A stretch of 64,000 bases of DNA from Candidatus Nyctobacter psychrophilus (GTDB taxonomy: Bacteria; Vulcanimicrobiota; Vulcanimicrobiia; Vulcanimicrobiales; Vulcanimicrobiaceae): the NCBI GenBank assembly GCA_014305025.1, contig JACRTY010000009.1:32382-96381 (forward strand), written 5' to 3'. This document shows positions 1 to 10,469 of the stretch, one piece after another (within the stretch, counting starts at the first letter, position 1; every line of letters begins with the position of its first letter). A model generated the notes under the pieces. It was not told where the DNA came from. It was given only the letters and a program-made list of their open reading frames with translations, and did not search any database. The translations under genes and the position numbers were made by a program.

Positions 1-42
1 GGCGCCGTTACGCATTCCGCTCTCGGGCGAGGAACGCGAGGA

Positions 43-570
43 TTAACGTAACGTTCCATCGGGCGGCACGAGGATCGGCGTTCGCCGCGGGTGCGGGATG
101 CCGCTGATCGTCGGCACAGGCGTGGGCGCTGCATGCGGCGTGAACGTCGGACGTTCACCGGGCGCCGGCGACCACGTTACAAACGGCGTCGGCGTTGACA
201 GCGACGGCATGGATTCCGTCTCGATATCCAGCCTGCGCGCCGCACCGTCATAAGTGACGACGAACCCGAGCGCGCGCGCGACGGCGGCGAGCGGGATTAT
301 CGGCTCACCGGCGCGCAGGTACGGCGCGATGGGTAACGTCACAGCCGCTGCGCCTGCGAACGCGTCGCGCGAGCCCAGCAAAATGACGAAGGTACGTCCG
401 TTGCGTTCAAAGGTGATACGGCCGCCCTTGCCGGCCGCAACCATCGTCGCGAACGCGCGCGCATACGGATCGAGCGGCGCCGTCACGATGCCATGACGCA
501 AGTAAGCCTCACGCGCGCCGGCGATCAGCCGCCCGTCGACGACCACGGTAACGGGGAGGAACGGCGTCAT
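43..570 (-). CDS. Stalk-domain (copper amine oxidase N-terminal-like) protein
   Basis: A 175-residue protein. Residues 8-115 carry the beta-rich repeat pattern of the copper amine oxidase N-terminal 'stalk' domain (VVVDGRLI, then a VTAPLDPYARAF-type segment, then a PIIPLAAVARALGF-type segment). The last 50 residues are a Pro/Thr-rich tail. Stalk domains usually sit in secreted or cell-wall proteins, but no signal peptide is visible from this start. The start overlaps the divergent YihY-type gene by 78 bases, so one of the two starts is probably wrong. The family call is sound; the function is unknown. Confidence 0.6.
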   Translation of the reverse strand: MTPFLPVTVVVDGRLIAGAREAYLRHGIVTAPLDPYARAFATMVAAGKGGRITFERNGRTFVILLGSRDAFAGAAAVTLPIAPYLRAGEPIIPLAAVARALGFVVTYDGAARRLDIETESMPSLSTPTPFVTWSPAPGERPTFTPHAAPTPVPTISGIPHPRRTPILVPPDGTLR

Positions 571-1389
571 ACCGGGGTACGGCGGCTCGTCGAGATCGCC
601 CGTTGCGCAGGCGTTCGCTTTTCTGCCGACGGCTGCGCTTTTCTCGCGCAGGCGCTCGCCTTCAACGCGATTTTCGCCGTCTTTCCGATGATCATCCTAA
701 CGATTGCCGTGCTTGCGTTCATCTACGGCAACGCCTACGGAGAAACGCGCGCGATCGGACTGATCGGGACCCTTGCGCCGGGCGTCAAAGAAATCGTTTC
801 CGACAATCTCCAGCACATCATTCAGTTCCGCGGCATCTCGGGCGCCATCGCTTTCGTCGCGCTGCTCTGGTCGGGCAAGAATCTGTTTCAAGGCCTCGCC
901 TACGCGCTCAACCGCGCGCTCAACGTTCCCGCGGGACGGCCGCTGGTATCCGACATCCTCGTGTCGCTCGTCATTCTCCCAATCCTCGCCGTGCTCTTCA
1001 TCGTCGCGACGGCGGTGCCGCTCGTCATTTCCCTCGTCGTGGTGAAATTCGGCGGTTTTCCGCACGCGGCCGTGCTGACGCAGATCGCCGGTTATGGAAC
1101 CGGCGTCATCCTGATCTTCGCCATTGCGCTGGTGCTGTACGATTATTTACCCAACCGCAAGGTGAAACGGGGTTTCGGCATTCCGGGCGCCATCGTCTTC
1201 ACCTTAGCCTGGGAACTGGCGCAGATCGCGTTTGCCATCTACACGACCCACGCCAACTACACGCGCGTGTACGGCGCACTCGCCGCGTTTGCGATCTTGC
1301 TCATCTGGTTCTACTACATGGCCACGATCTTTCTGTTCGGCGCGCAAATCAGCGCCCAGTGGCTGCGTCAGCACTCGCCGGCGGAATGA
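493..1389 (+). CDS. YihY/BrkB-family inner membrane protein
   Basis: About 298 residues with six hydrophobic segments in the usual YihY/BrkB arrangement. The family N-terminal block is visible (FLAQALAFNAIFAVFPMIIL, about residues 50-69), as are the conserved YDYLPNRK segment and the last helices with VYGALAAF and LLIWFYYM. Family members are polytopic inner-membrane proteins once annotated as RNase BN; no enzymatic role is established. Homology begins near residue 30, so the true start may lie downstream of the ATG used here, where a GGGGAGGA at 553-560 is present. The 3' end overlaps the convergent RidA gene by 41 bases. Confidence 0.85.
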   Translation: MTQVSLTRAGDQPPVDDHGNGEERRHTGVRRLVEIARCAGVRFSADGCAFLAQALAFNAIFAVFPMIILTIAVLAFIYGNAYGETRAIGLIGTLAPGVKEIVSDNLQHIIQFRGISGAIAFVALLWSGKNLFQGLAYALNRALNVPAGRPLVSDILVSLVILPILAVLFIVATAVPLVISLVVVKFGGFPHAAVLTQIAGYGTGVILIFAIALVLYDYLPNRKVKRGFGIPGAIVFTLAWELAQIAFAIYTTHANYTRVYGALAAFAILLIWFYYMATIFLFGAQISAQWLRQHSPAE

Positions 1390-1768
1390 CCGCGGTCGCC
1401 TCGATTTCAACGCAGGCCTCCGTCTCCAGCAGGCCCGCCACGATGACGACCGACATCGCCGGAAAGTGCCGTCCCATGATGTCCCGATACGCGGAGCCGA
1501 TGGCGCCTCGCGCCTGCAGATAGGCCTCCTTGTCGATGATGAACCACGTCAGCCGCGTGACGTGTTCGGGCCGGCCGCCCGCTTCGGCCACGATGGCGAC
1601 GACGTTCGACAGCGCTTGACGCGTTTGGCCGGCAATGTCGTTTGCCGTGAAGCGATGCGCCGCGTCCCAACCGATCTGGCCGCTCACGAAGACGATGCGA
1701 CCCGTGCTGACGACGCCGTGCGCGTACCCCGCCGGCCGCCTCCAGCCGGCCGGTTGCAATGAGCTCAC
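1349..1768 (-). CDS. RidA-family (YjgF/YER057c/UK114) enamine/imine deaminase
   Basis: 139 residues spanning a whole RidA fold (VVSTGRIVFVSGQIGWD near the start, VTRLTWFIIDKEAYLQAR in the middle, SVVIVAGLLETEACVEIEA at the end). RidA proteins hydrolyse reactive enamine/imine intermediates to ketones and ammonia. This is the last gene of the anthranilate operon and overlaps the CoA-ligase stop by four bases (ATGA). That coupling suggests it handles the amino/imino intermediate left after ring reduction of 2-aminobenzoyl-CoA, which is inference. The 3' end overlaps the convergent YihY gene by 41 bases. Confidence 0.85.
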   Translation of the reverse strand: MSSLQPAGWRRPAGYAHGVVSTGRIVFVSGQIGWDAAHRFTANDIAGQTRQALSNVVAIVAEAGGRPEHVTRLTWFIIDKEAYLQARGAIGSAYRDIMGRHFPAMSVVIVAGLLETEACVEIEATAVIPPASADAATGR

Positions 1769-3393
1769 GCTCCGGCCGCGGGGCGCAATTTGAACCGTTG
1801 CAGTTTTCCGGTTTCCGTCCGCGGCAGCGCTGCGACGAACTCGACCGCGCGCGGGTACTTGTACGGCGCGATCCGGGCTTTCACGAAGTCCTGCAATTCG
1901 GCCGCGCCCGGCGGCGCAGCCGAACCTTCAGCGATGCGGAGCACGACGAAGGCTTTGACGATCGTCCCGCGGGCCTCGTCGGGTACGCCGACCACCGCGC
2001 ACTCCGCAACGGAGGGATGGTCGAGCAGCGCGGCTTCCACTTCCGCGGCCGCGATATTGTAGCCCGACGAAACGATCATATCGTCGGTTCGTCCCTGATA
2101 CCAAAAATAGCCGTCGGCATCCATGCTGTACGCGTCGCCGGTCACGTTCCAACCCGCCTCCACGTACTCGCGCTGGCGCGGATCGGCGAGATAGCGGCAA
2201 CCCGTCGGCCCTTTGACGGCGAGCCGGCCGACCATGCCGCACGGCACCGGCGTACCAGTATCGTCGACGATGCGCGCGACGTAACCGGGAACCGCCTTAC
2301 CGGTCGCGCCCGGACGGATGTCAGGACCGGCGGCGCTGATGAACACGTGCAGCATCTCAGTGGAACCGAGTCCGTCGATGATGTCGATGCCGCTCATCTC
2401 GCGCCAGAGAGTGCGCGTCGCTACCGGCAGCGTCTCACCCGCCGAAACGCACGCCCGTAGCGAGCCCAATGAAGACCGCTCGGCGAGCGCCGCCAGCGCG
2501 CGATACGAGGTCGGTGCCGCGAACGTGATGCTCGCTGCGTGCTCCGCGATCGCGGCAAGCAACAGCGGCGGGGTCGGCCGCTCGAGGAGCAACGTTGCAG
2601 CACGCGCGCGCAGCGGGAAGAGCAGCAGGCCGCCCAGACCGAACGTGAATGCGAGTGGCGGCGTGCCGGTGAATAGATCGTCCGCTCGCAAGCCAAATGA
2701 GGCGGGCGGAAACGTATCGCAGATGGCCAGCACGTCGCGGTGAAAGTGCATGGTGCCCTTGGGGCGCCCGGTCGTGCCCGACGTGAACGCGATCATGCAG
2801 ACGTCGTCGGCAGCCGTAGGGACGTTCTCGAACTCGGGCGGGTGCGCCGCCATCCTGGCGGCAAGGCCGCTCGGCGTATCGTCGTGCGAATAGACGACGC
2901 GCGTACCCGGCGACTCGCCGTCGCGTGCGCTTTCGAAGTCGGCGGCGGCGCGGCGGTCGCAGACGGCAAATTCGATTCGCGCGAGCCCAATCACGTCGCG
3001 CAGTTCCTTGGCCCGCAAAAGCGGCATGGTCGTGACGACGACGCCGCCCGCTTTCACGACGCCCAGCCACGCCGCCGCCAGTACGTCGTTATTGAACCCG
3101 CGCAGCAAGACGCGATTACCGGGCACGAGACCCAATTCGTCGCGCAGCACGCGGGCAATCCGATTGGCGTCGGCGAGCAACTCGGCATACGTCGCGATGC
3201 GCGTGTCGGTTACGACCGCGCGCCGTGCGCCGCAGCCGGCCGCAACCGCCGCGTCGAGGAGTTCCGCCGCACAATTCAGGCTCTGCGGGTAGCGCAACGC
3301 CGGCAAACTCCACAGAAACTCCGGCCACAGCTCGGGCGGCGGCAAATGGTCGCGCGCGAACGTGTCGGCGTGGGCGCTCGGCGTCAAGGTCAC
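1765..3393 (-). CDS. abmG: 2-aminobenzoate (anthranilate)-CoA ligase
   Basis: 542 residues, an AMP-forming acyl-CoA synthetase (ANL superfamily). The P-loop-like motif [19 protein letters not shown] lies at about 205-223. The C-terminal domain has [19 protein letters not shown] and a final [14 protein letters not shown] with the catalytic-type lysine. The N-terminal stretch [17 protein letters not shown] is characteristic of 2-aminobenzoate-CoA ligases. It activates anthranilate to anthraniloyl-CoA in the cytosol. Its start overlaps the acyl-CoA dehydrogenase stop and its own stop overlaps the RidA start, each by ATGA. A related aryl-CoA substrate cannot be excluded, but the monooxygenase/reductase in the operon supports anthranilate. 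Confidence 0.85.
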   Translation of the reverse strand: MTLTPSAHADTFARDHLPPPELWPEFLWSLPALRYPQSLNCAAELLDAAVAAGCGARRAVVTDTRIATYAELLADANRIARVLRDELGLVPGNRVLLRGFNNDVLAAAWLGVVKAGGVVVTTMPLLRAKELRDVIGLARIEFAVCDRRAAADFESARDGESPGTRVVYSHDDTPSGLAARMAAHPPEFENVPTAADDVCMIAFTSGTTGRPKGTMHFHRDVLAICDTFPPASFGLRADDLFTGTPPLAFTFGLGGLLLFPLRARAATLLLERPTPPLLLAAIAEHAASITFAAPTSYRALAALAERSSLGSLRACVSAGETLPVATRTLWREMSGIDIIDGLGSTEMLHVFISAAGPDIRPGATGKAVPGYVARIVDDTGTPVPCGMVGRLAVKGPTGCRYLADPRQREYVEAGWNVTGDAYSMDADGYFWYQGRTDDMIVSSGYNIAAAEVEAALLDHPSVAECAVVGVPDEARGTIVKAFVVLRIAEGSAAPPGAAELQDFVKARIAPYKYPRAVEFVAALPRTETGKLQRFKLRPAAGA

Positions 3394-4565
3394 GCGCGTC
3401 CCTCACGAAAGCGCGCCAACGTCTGCTTGGCCACGATCAGATGCTGCACTTCGGTCGCGCCTTCATAGATTCGGAGCGCGCGAATTTCGCGATAGAGCCG
3501 CTCCGCAATGGTCCCGCGCATAACGCCGAGCGCACCGAAGAGCTGGACCGTGCGGTCGATGATCCGCTGCGCCGTTTCGGTCGCGGTCGCTTTGGCCATG
3601 GCCGCTTCCCGCGTGGCATTCTGGCCCGCCACGTCGCGCAACCAGGCAGCGCGATACGTCAACAGCGCCGAGGCATCGATGCCGGTCGCCATCTTCGCGA
3701 GTGCGACCTGCGTCAGTTGAAAATCCGCCAGCACGCCGCCGAACATCGTCCGGCCGGTCGCGCGCTCCAGCGCCTCGTCGAGCGCACGCCGCGCGAGACC
3801 CAGCGCCGCCGCTGCGACGCTCGTGCGAAACACGTCGAGTGACCGCATCGCGAGTTTGAAGCCGTCGCCTTCAGCGCCGAGCCGCTGCACTGCGGGGACC
3901 CGGCACGAGCGCAGCCGTAACGCGCCGAGCGGATGCGGCGCCAGCGACTCGATGCGTCGCCCCAGTTCGAGTCCCGGCGCAGCGGCGTCGACGACGAAAG
4001 CGCCGAGACCGCGACTGCCGGGCTCGTTGCCGGTACGCGCGAAAACGACGTAGAAGTCCGCGATGCCGGCATTGGAAATCCACGTTTTGGTCCCGTCGAG
4101 CACGTAATCGTCGCCGTCGCGGTGCGCCGTCGTCGTCACCGCCGCAACATCGGAGCCGGCGTCGAGTTCCGACAGCGCGAAGGCCGCAATCGCCGTTCCG
4201 GCGCACACGCGCGGAAGATAACGGCGTTGGATCTCCGGTGCACCGGCCAGCACTAGGGGCACGCTCCCCAAGCCTTGCATCGCAAAGGCGAAATCGGCCA
4301 AGGCGTTGTGCCGCGCGAGCGTTTCACGCACGAGGCAAATCGCGCGCGCGTCGATGTTCTCAAGTGCGCCGCCGAAGGCACAGGGCACCGCGTAGCGCAG
4401 CCATCCGTCTCGGCCGAGCGCCTGCACCAGCGAGCGGCAACCCGCGTCGACGTCTGCATATTCGGTAGCGGAAACGTTCTCTGTCGCCCAGGCTTCGAGT
4501 TGCGGCACGAGTTCGCGATGAAGGTCGTCAAAAAACGGCCACGCGAGGTACGCTGCATCGCTCAC
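3390..4565 (-). CDS. Acyl-CoA dehydrogenase of the anthranilate pathway
   Basis: About 391 residues from a GTG start ([17 protein letters not shown]), eight bases after the hydratase stop; an upstream ATG at 4631 would overlap the hydratase by 59 bases. FAD-binding acyl-CoA dehydrogenase features are present: [34 protein letters not shown], and the C-terminal [15 protein letters not shown], whose Glu is the usual catalytic base position. It probably oxidises the alicyclic CoA ester formed after monooxygenation and reduction, ahead of hydratase-type ring cleavage. The step order is inferred from the operon, not shown by the sequence. Confidence 0.85.
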   Translation of the reverse strand: MSDAAYLAWPFFDDLHRELVPQLEAWATENVSATEYADVDAGCRSLVQALGRDGWLRYAVPCAFGGALENIDARAICLVRETLARHNALADFAFAMQGLGSVPLVLAGAPEIQRRYLPRVCAGTAIAAFALSELDAGSDVAAVTTTAHRDGDDYVLDGTKTWISNAGIADFYVVFARTGNEPGSRGLGAFVVDAAAPGLELGRRIESLAPHPLGALRLRSCRVPAVQRLGAEGDGFKLAMRSLDVFRTSVAAAALGLARRALDEALERATGRTMFGGVLADFQLTQVALAKMATGIDASALLTYRAAWLRDVAGQNATREAAMAKATATETAQRIIDRTVQLFGALGVMRGTIAERLYREIRALRIYEGATEVQHLIVAKQTLARFREGRA

Positions 4566-4572
4566 GTCGTGT

Positions 4573-5394
4573 TTAATCGCCTTCGAAGACCGGCGCTCGT
4601 TTGCCGGCAAAGGCGTCGTACGCTCGCACAAAGTCGCGCGTCCCCATGCAGACGGCCTGCGCGTCTGCTTCGGCGTCGAGCGCTTCGTCGAGGCTGAGCG
4701 ACCATCCGCGGTGCAGCATCCGCTTGGTCATCGCGTGCGCGAAGGTCGGGCCTTCGGCCAGCGACCGCGCAAACTGCTGTGCTTCCGAGAGCAGCGTCTC
4801 CGCGCCAACGAGGCGATTGAAAAAACCCCACGCGCATGCTTCTTCGGCCGCCAATGCCCGCCCGGTGTAGAGTAGTTCGGCGGCCCGGCCCGCGCCGACG
4901 ACGCGCGGTAGCAACGTGCACGCGCCCATGTCCGCCCCCGACAGTCCCACTTTGGCGAACAGAAAGGCAACGCGCGCCGCCGACGTGCCCAAGCGCACGT
5001 CGCTCGCAAGCGCGAGCATCGCGCCGGCGCCCGCACAGATGCCGTCGACGGCGGCGATGATCGGCTGCGGACACGCGCGCATGACCCGCACCACGTCGCC
5101 CGTCAGGCGCGTGAAGGCCAGTCGCTCCGGCATCGTCATGCGCGTCAGCGGACCGATGATCTCGTGCACGTCGCCGCCGGAACAAAAATTGCCGGCCGCC
5201 CCGGTGATTACCACGGCCGCAACGTCGTTTGCGGCCGTAAGAGCGCGGAACAGCTCACGGAGTTCGGCGTACGAATCGAACGTCAAGGGATTCTTGCGTT
5301 CTGGCCGGTCGAGCGTTACCGTGCCGACCCCGTCTTGGACCGTCCAACGCACGTGCCGCGTTTCGTAATCCGCAAAGCAACGCGGGTCGCTCAC
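4573..5394 (-). CDS. Enoyl-CoA hydratase/isomerase family protein
   Basis: 273 residues from a GTG start that overlaps the SDR stop as GTGA; the longer Arg-rich extension to 5466 is not protein-like. The crotonase fold shows [16 protein letters not shown], the oxyanion-hole segment [11 protein letters not shown] and [19 protein letters not shown]. The region normally written QPEI is [13 protein letters not shown], so the usual first catalytic Glu is not conserved. That variant is common in aromatic-degradation crotonases. It probably hydrates or hydrolyses the cyclic enoyl-CoA intermediate. Confidence 0.85.
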   Translation of the reverse strand: MSDPRCFADYETRHVRWTVQDGVGTVTLDRPERKNPLTFDSYAELRELFRALTAANDVAAVVITGAAGNFCSGGDVHEIIGPLTRMTMPERLAFTRLTGDVVRVMRACPQPIIAAVDGICAGAGAMLALASDVRLGTSAARVAFLFAKVGLSGADMGACTLLPRVVGAGRAAELLYTGRALAAEEACAWGFFNRLVGAETLLSEAQQFARSLAEGPTFAHAMTKRMLHRGWSLSLDEALDAEADAQAVCMGTRDFVRAYDAFAGKRAPVFEGD

Positions 5395-6152
5395 CGCGCG
5401 ACCTCGCCGCCGTCGACGCCGATCGCCTGTCCCGTGATCGCGCCCGCGGCGGGTCCGCACAGCCACGCGACCGTCTCCGCCACCTCTTCAGGACGCACGA
5501 ACCGCCCGAGCGGATTGCGCCCGAGCAGCGCCGCAGCAGCCGCTTCGCGTGTCCGTCCCGTCGCGCTGACGATCTCATCGAGACTGCGCTCGAGCATCGC
5601 GGTCCGGGTGTAGCCCGGGCAGACGGCATTGACCGTGATCGCGTGCGACGCAAGTTCGCTGGCGAGCGCTCGCGTCAAGCCGACGACGCCGTGTTTTGCG
5701 GCCGCGTAGGCGGTAATGTACGGGCCGCCGGCGAGTCCCGCAGTGCTCGCGATGTTGACGATGCGTCCGCCGCCGGTACCCAGCATGTCGGGCACGACGG
5801 TCCGGCAACAAACGTACGTCCCCGTTAGGTTCACCGCGAGCATCGCATCCCACGCCGCCCGATCCATCTTCGTGAACGGACGCGCGAGGGCCGCGCCGGC
5901 GTTGTTGATCAGAACGTCGATTGCGCCATGGCGCGCGCGCGCCGCTTCGCACGCCGCCTCAATCGCCGCTTCATCCGTCACGTCGGCTACCAGCGCCAGC
6001 GCGCGCGCGCTGCGCGGCAGGGTCGCGGCGTGGCGTTCCAGCACCGCGCCGTCACGCCCGAGGACGGTAATGCGGGCTCCGTCGGCCGCGAGTGCCGTTG
6101 CAATCGCCGCCCCGATGCCGCGACCGCCGCCGGTGACGAGCGCATGCTTCAC
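5391..6152 (-). CDS. SDR-family 3-hydroxyacyl-CoA dehydrogenase-like oxidoreductase
   Basis: 253 residues with a complete short-chain dehydrogenase pattern: [11 protein letters not shown] nucleotide-binding loop near residue 8, NNAG near 87, catalytic Ser in NIASTAGL, YxxxK in YAAAKHG, and the PGYTRTAM segment. The C-terminus GQAIGVDGG is typical of FabG-like SDRs. It overlaps the monooxygenase stop by ATGA. In this operon it most likely oxidises a 3-hydroxyacyl-CoA or reduces an oxo-cyclohexene intermediate; the exact substrate is not readable. Confidence 0.85.
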   Translation of the reverse strand: MKHALVTGGGRGIGAAIATALAADGARITVLGRDGAVLERHAATLPRSARALALVADVTDEAAIEAACEAARARHGAIDVLINNAGAALARPFTKMDRAAWDAMLAVNLTGTYVCCRTVVPDMLGTGGGRIVNIASTAGLAGGPYITAYAAAKHGVVGLTRALASELASHAITVNAVCPGYTRTAMLERSLDEIVSATGRTREAAAAALLGRNPLGRFVRPEEVAETVAWLCGPAAGAITGQAIGVDGGEVAR

Positions 6153-8425
6153 CCTGAAACCTCCACGGCTGCGGCTTCGGCGGCGCGCTGCAAGGTGCGC
6201 CGATATTGGTCGCGGCCGGTCAGATACTGCTGCGGCCAGGGCTGCTCGTCGTAACCGAGTTGCGCGGCGGCGTGCAAGGTAAAGTATGGATCGGCGAGAT
6301 GTGGACGCGCCAGGGCAACGAGGTCGGCGCGTCCCGAGGCCACGATGCTGTTGATCTGATCGAGATCGGTCACGTTGCCGACGGCCATCGTGCGGATCCC
6401 AAGTTCGTTACGAATGCGGTCGGAGAACGGCGTTTGAAAAAGCCGGCCGTACACGGGCTTGGCGCGACGCGACGTTTGCCCCGCCGACACGTCGATCAAA
6501 TCCGCGCCGGCGGCGGCGAACGCGCGCGCCACCTCCACCGCGTCGGCCGGTTCGATGCCGCCCTCGACCCAGTCGGTCGCCGAGATGCGCACCGACATCG
6601 GACGCCCGGCCGGCCACACCCCGCGTAGCGCCGCGAAAATCTCAAGCGGAAAGCGCAGGCGATTCTCGAGCGCTCCGCCGTATTCGTCGGTGCGCTGGTT
6701 GCACAGCGGCGTGATGAAGCTCGACAACAGATAGCCGTGGGCGCAGTGCAGTTCGAGCAGATCGAAATCCGCCTGCAATCCCATCTCGGCCGCACGAACG
6801 AATTCCGCTTTAACGCGTTCCATGTCGACTCGGGTCATCGCTTGCGGAACTTGATTGCGCTCGCCGTACGCGAGCGGCGACGGAGCAATCAGCGGCCAGT
6901 TGCCGGCAGGCAGCGGTTCATCGACATCCTCCCAACCGCGCTGCGTCGAGCCTTTCACCCCCGCGTGACCGAGCTGGAGCGCGATCTTAGCAGGGGTATA
7001 GGCGTGCACGAAGTCGACGATGCGCTTCCACGCCGGCACGTGCTGCGGCGCATACATGCCCGCGCAGCCGGGCGAAATGCGCGCGTCGCCGGCCACGCAG
7101 GTCATCTCCGTGAAAACCAGGCCCGCGCCGCCTTGCGCGCGCGCGCCGAGGTGCACCAGATAAAAATCATTGGGGGTGCCGTCGGTGCAACTGTACATCG
7201 CCATCGGAGAAACGACGACGCGATTGGAAAGCCGTAGGTCGCGCAGCCGTAACGGCAGGAACATCGGCGGGACGCGCACCTGAGCGCCGGCGCGCTGCGA
7301 GAGCCACGCTTCGATGCCTTCGATGTAGGCCCGGTCGCGGAGGCGCAGATTGTCGTGCGTCAGGCGCTGACTGCGAGTCAGCAGACTATACGCGAACTGC
7401 TCGGGCTCGAGGTTCGCGTAGCGCGCGACGTTCTCGAACCATTCGGTGCTGTTGCGCGCGGCGTTCTGCAGCCGCAACACTTCGATGCGCCGTTCGCTTT
7501 CGTAAGCTTCAAACGCTTGCGTGCGACCGGAATGTCGATGCAGTGCCTGCGCCAGCGCAATCGCGTCCTCGAGCGCAAGCTTGGTGCCGGAACCGATCGA
7601 GAAATGCGCCGTGTGGGCGGCGTCGCCAAGCAAGACTCGGTTGCCGTCGTGCCAACGCGCGTTTGCGATCTGCGCGAACACGAGCCACGGACTGGCCAGA
7701 TGTGCAGCGTTGGATTGCAGGGCATGGCCGCTCAGGTACGGTGCAAAGAGCCGCTCGCAGAAAGCGATCGATTCCGCCGCGCTCATACGCTCGAGTCCCG
7801 CAGCACGCCAGGTCGGCTCCGGGCATTCCACGATGACGGTTCCCGTCGTCGCATCGAACTGATACGCATGCATCGCGAACCAGCCGTGCGGCGTCTCCTC
7901 GAAGGCAAAGGTGAAGGCCTCAAAGCGTTGATGGGTCCCCAGCCAAACGTAGCGGCAACGCCGCGGTTCGACGGTCGTCCCGAAGGCGGCGGCGTGACGG
8001 CGCCGCACCGCGCTGTTGGCGCCGTCGGCCACGGCAACGACGTCGGCATCGGCATCGGCATCGCTTGCTTCGGTCCTAAAGCGCAGGTCGACGCCGACTT
8101 CGGCGGCGCGTTCGTTCAGGATGTGCAGAAGCCGCCGGCGCGCGATCCCGGCGAAACCCTGCCCCTCGGCGCGGATGCGCCGGCCGCGGAAATTGACGTC
8201 GATCGCGTCCCAGTGGACGAAGTCGCCTGCAATGCGCTCGTAGGTCGGCGGATCGGCGGCGGCGATGTTGCCCAGCGTCTGATCGGAAAAGACGACACCC
8301 CAACCGAAGGTATCGCCCGGGGCATTGCGTTCGAAGACGACGACCTCATCCTGTGGCCGTGTCTTCTTCATCAAGAGCGAGAAGAACAACCCCGCCGGAC
8401 CACCGCCGATGCAGACGACGCGCAT
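6149..8425 (-). CDS. abmA: Bifunctional 2-aminobenzoyl-CoA monooxygenase/reductase
   Basis: 758 residues from the ATG before [16 protein letters not shown]; a longer ORF to 8512 adds residues without family character. Residues 1-370 are a flavoprotein aromatic hydroxylase domain with the GGGPAG FAD loop and the second FAD motif [19 protein letters not shown]. Residues 385-750 are an Old Yellow Enzyme domain ([36 protein letters not shown]). This fusion is diagnostic of anthraniloyl-CoA monooxygenase and the related salicylyl-CoA 5-hydroxylase. It hydroxylates and then reduces the ring of anthraniloyl-CoA. It is the first gene of the operon. Confidence 0.9.
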   Translation of the reverse strand: MRVVCIGGGPAGLFFSLLMKKTRPQDEVVVFERNAPGDTFGWGVVFSDQTLGNIAAADPPTYERIAGDFVHWDAIDVNFRGRRIRAEGQGFAGIARRRLLHILNERAAEVGVDLRFRTEASDADADADVVAVADGANSAVRRRHAAAFGTTVEPRRCRYVWLGTHQRFEAFTFAFEETPHGWFAMHAYQFDATTGTVIVECPEPTWRAAGLERMSAAESIAFCERLFAPYLSGHALQSNAAHLASPWLVFAQIANARWHDGNRVLLGDAAHTAHFSIGSGTKLALEDAIALAQALHRHSGRTQAFEAYESERRIEVLRLQNAARNSTEWFENVARYANLEPEQFAYSLLTRSQRLTHDNLRLRDRAYIEGIEAWLSQRAGAQVRVPPMFLPLRLRDLRLSNRVVVSPMAMYSCTDGTPNDFYLVHLGARAQGGAGLVFTEMTCVAGDARISPGCAGMYAPQHVPAWKRIVDFVHAYTPAKIALQLGHAGVKGSTQRGWEDVDEPLPAGNWPLIAPSPLAYGERNQVPQAMTRVDMERVKAEFVRAAEMGLQADFDLLELHCAHGYLLSSFITPLCNQRTDEYGGALENRLRFPLEIFAALRGVWPAGRPMSVRISATDWVEGGIEPADAVEVARAFAAAGADLIDVSAGQTSRRAKPVYGRLFQTPFSDRIRNELGIRTMAVGNVTDLDQINSIVASGRADLVALARPHLADPYFTLHAAAQLGYDEQPWPQQYLTGRDQYRRTLQRAAEAAAVEVSG

Positions 8426-8570
8426 TTCCGTGCCCGGTTCGGCGGCCGCCCGGCGAGCGCCCGTTTGGGGAACTAGCGGCGCGATCACTTTCGTTTCCAC
8501 GCCGTCACGCACAGCGACGGACTCCCTGCGTGCTGCGACGAATCACAACAACAAGGTGTCGTTCTCTTCC

Positions 8571-9602
8571 ATGCGTTTTCGGTCGCCGTTCCTGGCCCTT
8601 GTGCTCGCGCTCAGCTTCGCACTGCCGCTCTTGGGCGCAGCACCAGCCGGTTACGCGCCGCCCGTCGTCGTGGTCTATCCGTTGACCTCAACCGGCGGGA
8701 CGACCCGGAATCAGGCGGGCTCCGATATCGCCGTGTTGCTGGCGACGCGGCTCGCGCAACTCGGCGGCCTCACCGTCAAGCCGCCCACGCCGGGAACGCA
8801 GCGGGCTGATTTTCTGACGGCCGCCCTCAACGAAGGGGCCGATTATTACATCACCGGCTCGATCGCGCCGGTCGGCGGCGAAGTCTCCGTCATCGCCCAA
8901 GTCGTCTCGACGTACTCCGGCACGATCGTCTACAGCGCGAGCACGCTCGCCCGCACGTACGGCGAAGCCGTCGCAAACGCGGACGACATCGACCACGCGA
9001 TCCTCAGCCACGCCGGGCGCAGCCTCGCGGCGCTCGATGCGCCGCCCCCGCCGGCGCCATCACCCACACCCAACGCAAAAAACGGGGTCGGCGTCAATAT
9101 TTTGTCGGTCCTCGGGCGGCACAAGCGCGCCAAGGCCACTCCAACCCCGGCGAGCAGCCCCGCCGTGGCGGTAGCGTCCGCACCGGCCGCAAAACCCGCC
9201 TCCGCGCCGGGTTCCCGAGCGCTGGTCATCATGACCGGCGGGACGGCGGATGATGCCGCTCGCGTGCGCGCAACGAACGCCCTGGTCGCGGCCCTGGCCA
9301 AAGCGGGCGTGCAAAGCGCTCTGCTGCCGGTCAACGCCGACACGGTTACGTCGCACGCGAAAGATTTGTGCGCCGCCAATCCCGGCGCGTCGACGTTCTA
9401 TGCGGGGACGCTGGCGCTCGGGCACGATGCCAAGGGTGCTGCCGACGTGCAATACGACGTCACCGCTTACGATTGCGCGGGCACCGTCGTGCGCCAGCAG
9501 CACCAAAGCGAACCCGCGGGCAAGCGCGGCGGCATCGACGCCGCGATCGCGGCCGCCGCCACGCGCGCTGCAAGCGCTTTTACGCGCGGCACGAGATCGT
9601 AG
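8571..9602 (+). CDS. Secreted protein with FlgO/TolB-N-like domain, function unknown
   Basis: 343 residues from the ATG at 8571, which has AAGGTG upstream and opens a signal peptide (MRFRSPFLALVLALSFALPL). Residues 30-135 alternate strands and helices around SDIAVLLATRLAQL and DYYITGSIAPVGGEVSVIAQ, resembling FlgO/CsgG/TolB-N-type periplasmic domains. A Pro/Ala-rich linker (about 150-220) joins a second alpha/beta domain (ALVIMTGGTADDAARVRATN, YAGTLALGHDAKGAADVQYDV). It is divergent from the anthranilate operon. The domain resemblance is from sequence pattern only. Confidence 0.7.
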   Translation: MRFRSPFLALVLALSFALPLLGAAPAGYAPPVVVVYPLTSTGGTTRNQAGSDIAVLLATRLAQLGGLTVKPPTPGTQRADFLTAALNEGADYYITGSIAPVGGEVSVIAQVVSTYSGTIVYSASTLARTYGEAVANADDIDHAILSHAGRSLAALDAPPPPAPSPTPNAKNGVGVNILSVLGRHKRAKATPTPASSPAVAVASAPAAKPASAPGSRALVIMTGGTADDAARVRATNALVAALAKAGVQSALLPVNADTVTSHAKDLCAANPGASTFYAGTLALGHDAKGAADVQYDVTAYDCAGTVVRQQHQSEPAGKRGGIDAAIAAAATRAASAFTRGTRS

Positions 9603-9684
9603 GCGGCGGTACACGCCCCAACGCTTGCCGGCGACCGCTGGCTGAACGTCGAGGTCGTGCCGCGGCGCTTTTCGATGACGCCGT

Positions 9685-9861
9685 TCACACCGGCGAGCTG
9701 GGTGCGAGAAGGCGGTCAGCTTGCGTTCGGATTTGGTGCGTCGTGCGGTAGTTGATGCAAGGCTCGATGTTCTGCTGATAGCGCATATTCCGGTCAGCGG
9801 TCGGCATCACGTCAAGGCCAGCGTCCTCAGCGGCCTGGATGAGCGCGCCGTTCCGCAGCAC
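9685..9861 (-). pseudogene. Remnant of a DUF5615-like (PIN-related) toxin
   Basis: A 58-codon open stretch from GTG at 9861. It reads NGALIQAAEDAGLDVM then TADRNMRYQQN, which matches the central block of DUF5615-type PIN-like proteins (typically NGxLLxxAExAGFDVLLTxDxNxRYQQN). The usual N-terminal part and the following RIAIVVL-type strand are missing; the C-terminal 25 residues do not match the family. It sits just downstream, on the same strand, of a DUF433-like fragment, the usual partner of this toxin type. Confidence 0.5.
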
Positions 9862-9906
9862 TTACCGTCCTTGGTAGGCGTCGGTGTGAAGATTTTGGTC
9901 CTAGCG

Positions 9907-10002
9907 CTACGCCGCGGGAACGTCAGCGCTACGAGCGATGAACTCAAGGGCTTCGCGGACTTGATGTCCGGCTTGGGGCGGCAACTGACCTTTAATATCT
10001 TC
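9907..10002 (-). pseudogene. Remnant of a DUF433-like antitoxin C-terminus
   Basis: Read on the minus strand, this stretch gives EDIKGQLPPQAGHQVREALE then FIARSADVPAA and a stop. It follows the C-terminal pattern of DUF433 antitoxins (EDI, hydrophobic, helix with REALxFxA). There is no start codon and no N-terminal half. DUF433 and DUF5615 genes commonly occur as a pair, and both fragments are here in the usual order, so the joint reading is stronger than either alone. Confidence 0.4.
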
Positions 10003-10037
10003 ATGACATGAACCATGAGAAGCGCGCGATCCCAGAA

Positions 10038-10464
10038 CTACTCGTCGCGTAGGATCCGTGCGAGCCGCTGCGCCGCGAGCCCATACATGTCCCGAGGGCC
10101 GAGTCGGTGGCGCGCGGCGATAATCTGGATACCGTCGCGATACGGCCGCACGAGTAGTCGAAGAACGGCGTCGTGCTGATCCTCTGGCGGAAACTTGTTG
10201 CGTCGGACGCTAAGTAGACTGTGTCGCAGTTCGCCGTTAACGCCCTCCGTAGTTTTCGCGATCACGGAGCGCGCGACGGATTTCTTTCCAGAATGCGACC
10301 AGTACGGCCACATAGTCGTTGTCGTCGCGGTAGACTCCACGCAGTGTAATGAGGTCGTCAGCGAGGTCGCGCGCACGAAAGTAAATGTTGGGCGTTCGTT
10401 GCAGGAGACCATGCAGGGCCCCACCGGCGTCGCCGGGGCCTTGCATCTCAGCGGGGATTGGCAA
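10038..10464 (-). pseudogene. Unrecognised frameshifted ORF next to the antitoxin-like gene
   Basis: Two minus-strand frames look protein-like in succession. One runs 10464-10237 (TPNIYFRARDLADDLITLRG, then YVAVLVAFWKEIRRALRDRE). The other covers about 10240-10038 (NKFPPEDQHDAVLRLLVRPY, then LGPRDMYGLAAQRLARILRD). Together they would make about 140 residues with one frameshift near 10240. The first frame begins six bases after the stop of the antitoxin-like gene, which would fit a cognate toxin. I do not recognise the family. Confidence 0.35.
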
Positions 10465-10469
10465 CGCTG

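Noticed and set aside
603..1523. Long Arg-rich plus-strand ORF within the YihY gene
   Set aside because: It is an out-of-frame shadow of the YihY gene, with composition typical of GC-rich alternate frames.
7355..8476. 373-codon plus-strand ORF opposite the monooxygenase/reductase
   Set aside because: It is antisense to a gene with clear FAD and Old Yellow Enzyme motifs and has no family pattern of its own.
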